Below, one piece after another: positions 59,038 to 64,000 of a stretch of DNA of 64,000 nucleotides (positions are counted from its first letter, which is position 1; each line of letters opens with the position of its first letter). The stretch is from Sympetrum striolatum. Its lineage: Eukaryota; Arthropoda; Insecta; Odonata; Libellulidae. The notes under the pieces are model-generated. The model was not told where the DNA came from. It worked only from the letters and a program-made list of their open reading frames with translations, and did no database searches. The position numbers were made by a program, and so were the translations under genes. The DNA lies in contig CANPUZ010000047.1 of assembly GCA_947579665.1 (NCBI GenBank), positions 806,001 through 870,000 on the forward strand, given 5' to 3'.

Positions 59038-59165
59038 AGTTCGCTCAATACGCTTAGGTAGCTCGCAGTTCACTAAGTTTGCTTAGTAACGGATAAGTTC
59101 GCTTACAGACCGCTTACTTAGCTTAGATCCCTTAAAGACAACTGAATTCGCTCATAGACAGATAA
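59038..59165 (-). repeat. CGCTTAG block
   Basis: Six to seven units such as AGTTCGCTTACAGACCGCTT, partly the two-core subtype. Confidence 0.7.
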
Positions 59166-59184
59166 ATGAATGAGGATATTTTTT

Positions 59185-59572
59185 ACTACTCCAACGTATT
59201 TAAAATGGGAGATATATTTACCGTCCGGCATCGAACCCGGGTCATCTCGCGATACTTCGTATGCAGCAAAACAGAAGATAAAAATTAAAAAAATATGAAA
59301 ATTCGATGAGAAATATTGGCTGCAACAGCCTCAGACGAGGTCCAACTTTTCCCTCATATTCCTTATGAGAGAAATTTTAATGTGCTCTGGCATCGAACCC
59401 AGGATCAGTTTGGTCGTATCTAAATTTTCTTCTTAAACCGAGTCTTATTGTACATCTTCTAGCTAATCAAAAACTTCCTATCATTTCGATAACTGCATCA
59501 AAAAAATAATGGAAAACTATCCCAATATATTTTAAATGGGAGATGCATTTACCGCCCGGCATCGAACCCGGG
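59185..59572 (-). repeat. Family C string D-C-D, reversed
   Basis: CCGTCCGGCATCGAACCCGGG near 59221, GCTCTGGCATCGAACCCAGG near 59384 and CGCCCGGCATCGAACCCGGG near 59553, spaced 163-169 bp. The last module is cut at once by a CGCTTAG block. Confidence 0.78.
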
Positions 59573-59680
59573 TCTAGAGCCCGCTTAGTTCGCTAAGAGC
59601 TCGCTTAGTTCGCTTAGAGACCGCTTAGTTAGCTGAGAGACCGCTCAGTTCGCTGAGGGATCATTGAATCCGCTTAGATA
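59573..59680 (-). repeat. CGCTTAG block abutting a family C module
   Basis: Five units near GAGACCGCTTAGTTCGCTTA. The block starts within a few bases of CGAACCCGGGTC, in place of the rest of the module. Confidence 0.8.
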
Positions 59681-59689
59681 CTCTATACT

Positions 59690-60245
59690 TAGTTCCAACT
59701 CCATTTACTTCACTACATCACCTCATTTAGCCCACGATGAGTTAATTCACACAGCAATCATTGAAATAGAACATTTATTAGTGTATTAATCTCATTTTTT
59801 GTTTCTTCAGCAGCCAAAATGGACACACTCTATATATAAATCGGACAGTGGATTCGAATTGTAAATGCCCTTTCTTTCTTTCATTGGAATGTCTTAATTA
59901 GATTCTTTTAGAAAAAAGAGACGTGGAATGGCCGGAATCCGAAGAAATCCCGACGAGTTCCGCTTTTAAAATCCTTTAATTAAATTCTAAAGGAATCCTT
60001 TGAGAGTTTTTCCTTGCTTTCCTCTCTCTTTTTGGAACGGAAGATATATTATAGTTTTGTGAGGGTTTAAAAGGTTAGTCACCTTAGCGAACTGAACTTG
60101 GCCTTTATCATTTCAGAGAATTAGTGAAACAATTTCCAATTCTTTTCTTCGTGACCCCTTGTTCTTGTACACCCTGCTAGTGAACGGTTTTCATTTATAT
60201 ATTTATATTAATCGAGATTTCGCAAATGGAAAGTTACCCAATTTA
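59690..60245. other. Non-coding stretch
   Basis: No family or credible frame recognised. Confidence 0.4.
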
Positions 60246-60249
60246 CAAT

Positions 60250-60510
60250 AAACTATCGAGTTTTTGTGTTGGAGTCCGTTTGCTTCAAACCTTGCTTTCG
60301 TGTTTTCTGAGACCAGTATTGTCGCATTTCGAATCCACAATTTTGTTGGGTTCGAACCAAGATCGCTCAGATGGATTTCCATAAGGAATACACGTCAACT
60401 TCGCTTTTATTGGTTGCAGTCTTCATTTATTTTAGGAGAAGTAAATTAGAAGGAATGTTCTTAAAGAGTCGAGACAAACATCAAATTGAAGGTAATTGAA
60501 TAAAGGTCCA
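60250..60510 (-). repeat. Family B copy
   Basis: GTTGGGTTCGAACCAAGATC, TTCCATAAGGAATACACGTC, TATTGGTTGCAGTCTTCATT and AAAGAGTCGAGACAAACATC. Confidence 0.72.
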
Positions 60511-60597
60511 ATCCAATTCCTGCGATAACTGTTGATAACTGGTGTTGCACCAGAAAAGTCACTAACAGTGAATATTGGAGTCACTGTGAACTTGTCT

Positions 60598-60770
60598 CTG
60601 AGCGAACTAAGCGGACTATAAGCGGAATGAAGATGAAACTGAGCGCACTCAGCGCAGATTAAGCGAACTCAGCGCAATCCAAGTGGAATGAAAATGAAGC
60701 TAATCAGACTCGAGTTATAACTAAGCGGGCTATACCAAGCGAAGTCAGCTCAAGCTAAGCGGAATCATCG
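60598..60770 (+). repeat. TAAGCG block, two-core subtype
   Basis: GAGCGAACTAAGCGGACTAT, AAGCGGAATG and similar, about eight units, like 13600-14137. Confidence 0.75.
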
Positions 60771-60879
60771 CTGAACTGAAGTTATTTCACTTAATCCATC
60801 AATAGAGCTTAATTCACCATTATATCCCATCGGAATGCAGTCTAAAGGTTTCATTGTTGTCACATAGATAATGCATTCT

Positions 60880-61048
60880 AAGCGCACTCATCACTAAGTA
60901 AGCGCACTCACCACTAACTAAGCACAATCATCACTAACTTAGCATACTCCTCACTAACTTAGCATACATATCACTAACTTAGCATACTCATCACGAACTA
61001 ATCACACTCATCACGAACTAATCATCTCATCACTAACTTAGCAAATTA
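60880..61048 (+). repeat. TAAGCG block near exon 61187
   Basis: About eight units near CTAAGCGCACTCATCACTAA and CTTAGCATACTCATCACTAA, ending about 140 bases before the acceptor. Confidence 0.85.
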
Positions 61049-61186
61049 TGAGTATAAATGTGTTGCTTTCTCCCAAATACTAAATTATATAAAAACAATA
61101 CTCATTTAACTGTCTTGAATAAGTCGTTGGCGTTGTCTTATGGACATTGCAGTGTCATTGACCACACTTTAATCTTCTTCTTCCAG

Positions 61187-61353
61187 CAGCACTTGCGACT
61201 CCTCCGGGAAGCAGTACACGACGCTGCAGCCGGCGGGAGCGGGCTCGAGCGCCGCACACGCCATCAGGGAGGTGAGCGAGGTGATGGGTGTGGTGCCGGT
61301 GGCGGCGGTGGTGCAGAGGAGCGGCAACGCGGACACCTCCGGGATACGAGCCG
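61187..61353 (+). CDS. Coding exon, codons 426-482 of the split gene
   Basis: A 167-nt exon after acceptor CTTCTTCTTCCAG and before donor CCG|GTGAGT. Its first base completes Ser426. It encodes STCDSSGKQYTTLQPAGAGS and then an alanine-, valine- and glycine-rich part ending in NADTSGIRA. The acceptor is a tandem CAGCAG: use of the second AG (exon from 61190) would remove one serine and keep the frame. The exon ends in phase 1, so coding continues beyond. Confidence 0.86.
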
Positions 61354-61559
61354 GTGAGTGTTCAATTATATATATCTTCAAATTACGATTAGGCCATCGG
61401 TGGAGAGGGAAAAAGGATAGCATTAAGACGGAGGGACGAAACCCCTCCGAAATGAATCACTTTCATATATACACAATAGATAATATAAAGTTGATATTAC
61501 AATTATTAACATCACAAAAATTTAAAAAGTACAAACAGATTTAAGCTTATTTCTTTTAG

Positions 61560-61587
61560 TTTTTACTTTGGCATTGGAGTTCTCCAG
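61560..61587 (+). CDS. Candidate 28-nt microexon
   Basis: A pyrimidine-rich acceptor (TTATTTCTTTTAG) and a strong donor (CCAG|GTAAGG) enclose 28 bases. Entered in the phase left by 61353, the frame is open: V-FTLALEFS and then two bases (phase 2). It would follow a 206-nt intron. It rests only on splice-site quality and phase. Confidence 0.3.
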
Positions 61588-61589
61588 GT

Positions 61590-62265
61590 AAGGCGTCCCC
61601 CATTCTCTTAATATTGACAAATAAATACTTCGCAATGTCCGTTCTTTTAACTTTAAGCTATACGTCCGATATAATTTTAAACCTGGCATTGGAAATCCAG
61701 TCTTTGTACATCCAATCTAAGGATTCAATTTTAATTCACAATCTCCTCCTTCTTGTGCTTACCGCCTTTCCTTCGTACCCTTTCGAGAGTCTTAATAGAG
61801 CCCTTTTGATGGGGTTCCCATGCACTCCTTATAATCGGTCTTACCATTGATTCGACGCCCTCAATGAAATAGGTCATGGGAAATGCACGTGGTTTCGCTT
61901 TAAAATTGATGGTTCGATTTCATTTTCAAGCCTCAGAGCCTAAATTAGGCCTCAATCTTATGCCACAAAGATCGCAGGCGTGAATCTGAAATAGTCCACA
62001 TATCGAAAAGAAAAGGCAATTCATTCCTTCGATTCGTAATTTAAACACCATGGTGAATCAAACATGAGGATATAATTGTCCATAATAATCATAAAATCGT
62101 TAACAATACAGTGTCCCAAATATTTTGCGGTATGCATTATGGGGAAAGCGTAGTTACGCCGCGGATGCCAGCAATGGCTCAAACTTTGTAATACTTGCGA
62201 GGGATATTGTTGTTGATTTCGCTTGGTAACGAGGGGGAAGAGGTATTGTTTCCTTACCGCCGTAT
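61590..62265. other. Non-coding stretch
   Basis: No repeat family or coding exon recognised. It contains short frames only. Confidence 0.4.
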
Positions 62266-62266
62266 G

Positions 62267-62742
62267 GCCGGGTGGCCCCCAAATGCGAAGCGAAGCTAAG
62301 TTGAGCGAAGTTACGCGAGGCGGACTACGCTTTGACAATCGAACATTTGAATACACCAACGGATACGAAGCGGAGCTGAGAATTGTGACATCACTCAGCT
62401 TCGTTAGGCTCATCTTCCTTGGTTCGTGCTGGAGTCAACTTCCCCCTCCTCTCGCGTTAGATTTGTGTTCAAGGGCAGCAAATAATATCTTAATTTAAGT
62501 ACGCCGGATTAATGACAGAGTCCGTCTCTTACGGAAATTCGCCGATTTAACCGTAATATAAGAGAATTCGATTCTCAGGAGGTAACTAAAGGCATCTTAC
62601 GCCATATTGTTTTTTTACAAACGAATTATAAACGCTTCGCTTAGCTCATCTCCTCTTCCAGTTGGAGACTTCACTTAGCTTCGCTCCGAGTCGCTCCGTT
62701 CCACTCAGCTCAGCACCGCTTCGCATTCGGTGGCCACCCGGC
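62267..62742. mobile_element. Inverted-repeat (MITE-like) element
   Basis: The left end GCCGGGTGGCCCCCAAATGC... and the right end in reverse, GCCGGGTGGCCACCGAATGC..., match at 24 of the first 26 bases. The sequence next to the left end (GAAGCGAAGCTAAGTTGAGC, GAAGTTACG) and to the right end (CTTAGCTTCGCTCC, CACTCAGCTCAG) is made of TAAGCG/GAAGC words in opposite orientations. It encodes no transposase, and no clear target-site duplication is visible. Confidence 0.65.
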
Positions 62743-62749
62743 GTAAGAG

Positions 62750-62790
62750 TGCATCACTTATTAAGCGCACTCATCACTAACTATATAATG
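62750..62790 (+). repeat. Two TAAGCG units beside the inverted-repeat element
   Basis: GTGCATCACTTATTAAGCGC and ACTCATCACTAACTA directly follow the right terminal repeat. Confidence 0.6.
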
Positions 62791-63074
62791 GTGAAACGTT
62801 CCCGATATCTCCAAAGCGTCTTCGGGATTCTTCAAAGTCGCTCGCAGCATCCCTTTTCGGTCCAGCATCTTTCACAAAATGAGAGAACAGGGACTTTAAA
62901 TCGAATTAGCAGAGATCGTTAGAGGCGGTCCTTCGTTAGGTCCCTCTTTGATCAACAACACGTCGTCGACTCATTCTGTTTGCCCCTCAGAAGAGGTCTC
63001 CCAAGAGAGAGATGCACTTTTCTTACCCCAAACATCTCTCATCATCACTAATTTATTATGCGATTTGTTATTTG

Positions 63075-63320
63075 TTTTTTTTCAGATTTACAAATTTAGT
63101 TTTGATAAAGAAACAAACCCTGCATGCGATGAAGATGAGTTTTACGTGTATTCTTAATGGGAAACTATCTGACCGATCTGGGTTCGAACCCCGTATAATT
63201 GTGGAATGAAAAAGGTGTGAGTGATTCCTTTCCGGTCGCAGAGGACACGTGTATAAAGTCTGAAGCAAATCGGACGAACGGTGTGGCCTCCAATCGAAGA
63301 CAAACACACAGAATTTCGAT
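63075..63320 (+). repeat. Family B right half with extended flank
   Basis: CCTGCATGCGATGAAGATGA, TTTACGTGTATTCTTAATGG, GATCTGGGTTCGAACCCCGT, GAGGACACGTGTATAAAGTC and CGAACGGTGTGGCCTCCAAT, as at 58395-58600. Confidence 0.73.
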
Positions 63321-63321
63321 T

Positions 63322-63720
63322 TTACATATATATAGATACAAGTAATAATATTACGTAATTTACATAAATCGATGTATGATCGCGCAGACCGTTGACCGAA
63401 TCCTCCTCTTCGAAAGGGAAATAAGTCTTTTAAATTCGATCTCAATCGATGTCCTCCCCAAATCGAATCCCTTTTGATCAATCAAATGGGAAAGGGAACA
63501 AAGGCTTCTTCGAACGGGGTCCTTTTTAACCCCAAAGAGACAAATGAAGGCGGATAATGAGTTGCTTAATCTTCAATCCTTTGCGATCTCGTTTGGACCA
63601 CAGTGATCAGTGCTCTCTCGCAGGATCTTTAAAACATTCTCTTATAATCAAGTCTCACAAAATGAAAATGGACTACTTGGGAATTCGTATTGCATTAACA
63701 TCCTTCTGATTAATGTATAT
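63322..63720. other. Non-coding stretch
   Basis: No family recognised. The 137-codon minus frame at 63068-63481 overlaps the family B copy and is not a gene. Confidence 0.4.
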
Positions 63721-63721
63721 G

Positions 63722-64000
63722 TTTAGACCGCTTAGTAAATTTTGAGTTCGCTCATTACGTTGCTGGGATCGCTTATGATCCGCTGGGTCCGCTTACTATA
63801 GATTTTATTCTGCTTAGTGTGCGCTGAGTTCGCTTAGTCTGCGCTTAGTCTGCCAAATTACATTTTAATTCCGCTTGTATAGTGTTGAGTCCGCTTAATC
63901 TACTTCGAGTCTGATTAGTTTTTATTTCGTTTATATTGCACCGAGATCTCTAACAGCGCGTTGAGCGCGCTTAGTTTGATATTTATTCAGCTTAGACTCC
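63722..64000 (-). repeat. CGCTTAG block running off the window
   Basis: About 14 degenerate units, e.g. GTGCGCTGAGTTCGCTTAGT and CTGCGCTTAGTCTG. The right boundary is not in the window. Confidence 0.8.

Noticed and set aside
55731..61353. Naming the gene as an insect Tet dioxygenase or another chromatin regulator
   Set aside because: The impression rests on composition and short words only. No diagnostic domain lies in the window, so the name would be a guess.
63060..63110. TTTTTTTTCAG acceptor as a possible next exon of the gene
   Set aside because: In the phase left by exon 61187 the frame meets TAG after three codons, and the sequence belongs to a family B copy.
63068..63481. A 137-codon minus-strand open frame
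   Set aside because: Its C-terminal half is the reverse of a family B copy, and the same kind of frame appears over other copies with breaks.

Overview
The window reads as invertebrate, probably insect, nuclear DNA. It is AT-rich, full of dispersed and tandem repeats, and carries one intron-split gene with GT...AG junctions and no prokaryotic-style coding. The order and species cannot be fixed from the sequence alone.

Gene. One plus-strand gene can be assembled by splice sites and reading phase. Its exons are 22687-22732 (start codon at 22724, three codons), 45125-45180, 54518-54724, 55731-56735 and 61187-61353, with a possible 28-nt microexon at 61560-61587. Each junction joins in frame. 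Together they give about 481 residues of an unfinished N-terminal region that is hydrophilic and charged, with asparagine runs and a KKKKRK cluster, as in large nuclear regulators. No catalytic domain lies in the window and I do not name the family. The acceptor before the start-codon exon implies at least one 5' noncoding exon upstream, so most or all of the window is probably intron of this one gene.

Introns. Roughly a quarter of the window is one dispersed minisatellite family. It has a 20-bp unit with core CTAAGCG (CGCTTAG on the other strand), present as about 38 blocks in both orientations. Blocks come in two forms: one core per 20 bp, usually with ATCA in the second half, or two cores per 20 bp. 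Many blocks keep the 20-bp register through heavy substitution with almost no indels. One block sits inside a copy of another repeat, so blocks are gained at new sites.

Other repeats. (B) A 300-450 bp dispersed element has TTTCCTTTCTTTTGGT on one side and a palindromic GGTTCGAACC site on the other. (C) Strings of ~165-bp modules each carry a GTTCGA hairpin, in a conserved order A-B-C-D, with a 1.15-kb tandem duplication at 3153-5450. (D) A non-coding element of 650-1170 bp has hairpin ends and ~310-bp internal units. Also present are a GAGGTATAC/GAGTGAGGT family with a perfect 37-bp inverted repeat near 51.5 kb, a 476-bp inverted-repeat element at 62267-62742, GTTGCTA-rich arrays, a TTTCACTTT-rich pyrimidine tract, and an extremely AT-rich stretch before exon 54518. 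I see no intact transposase, reverse transcriptase, rRNA, canonical tRNA or CRISPR array.
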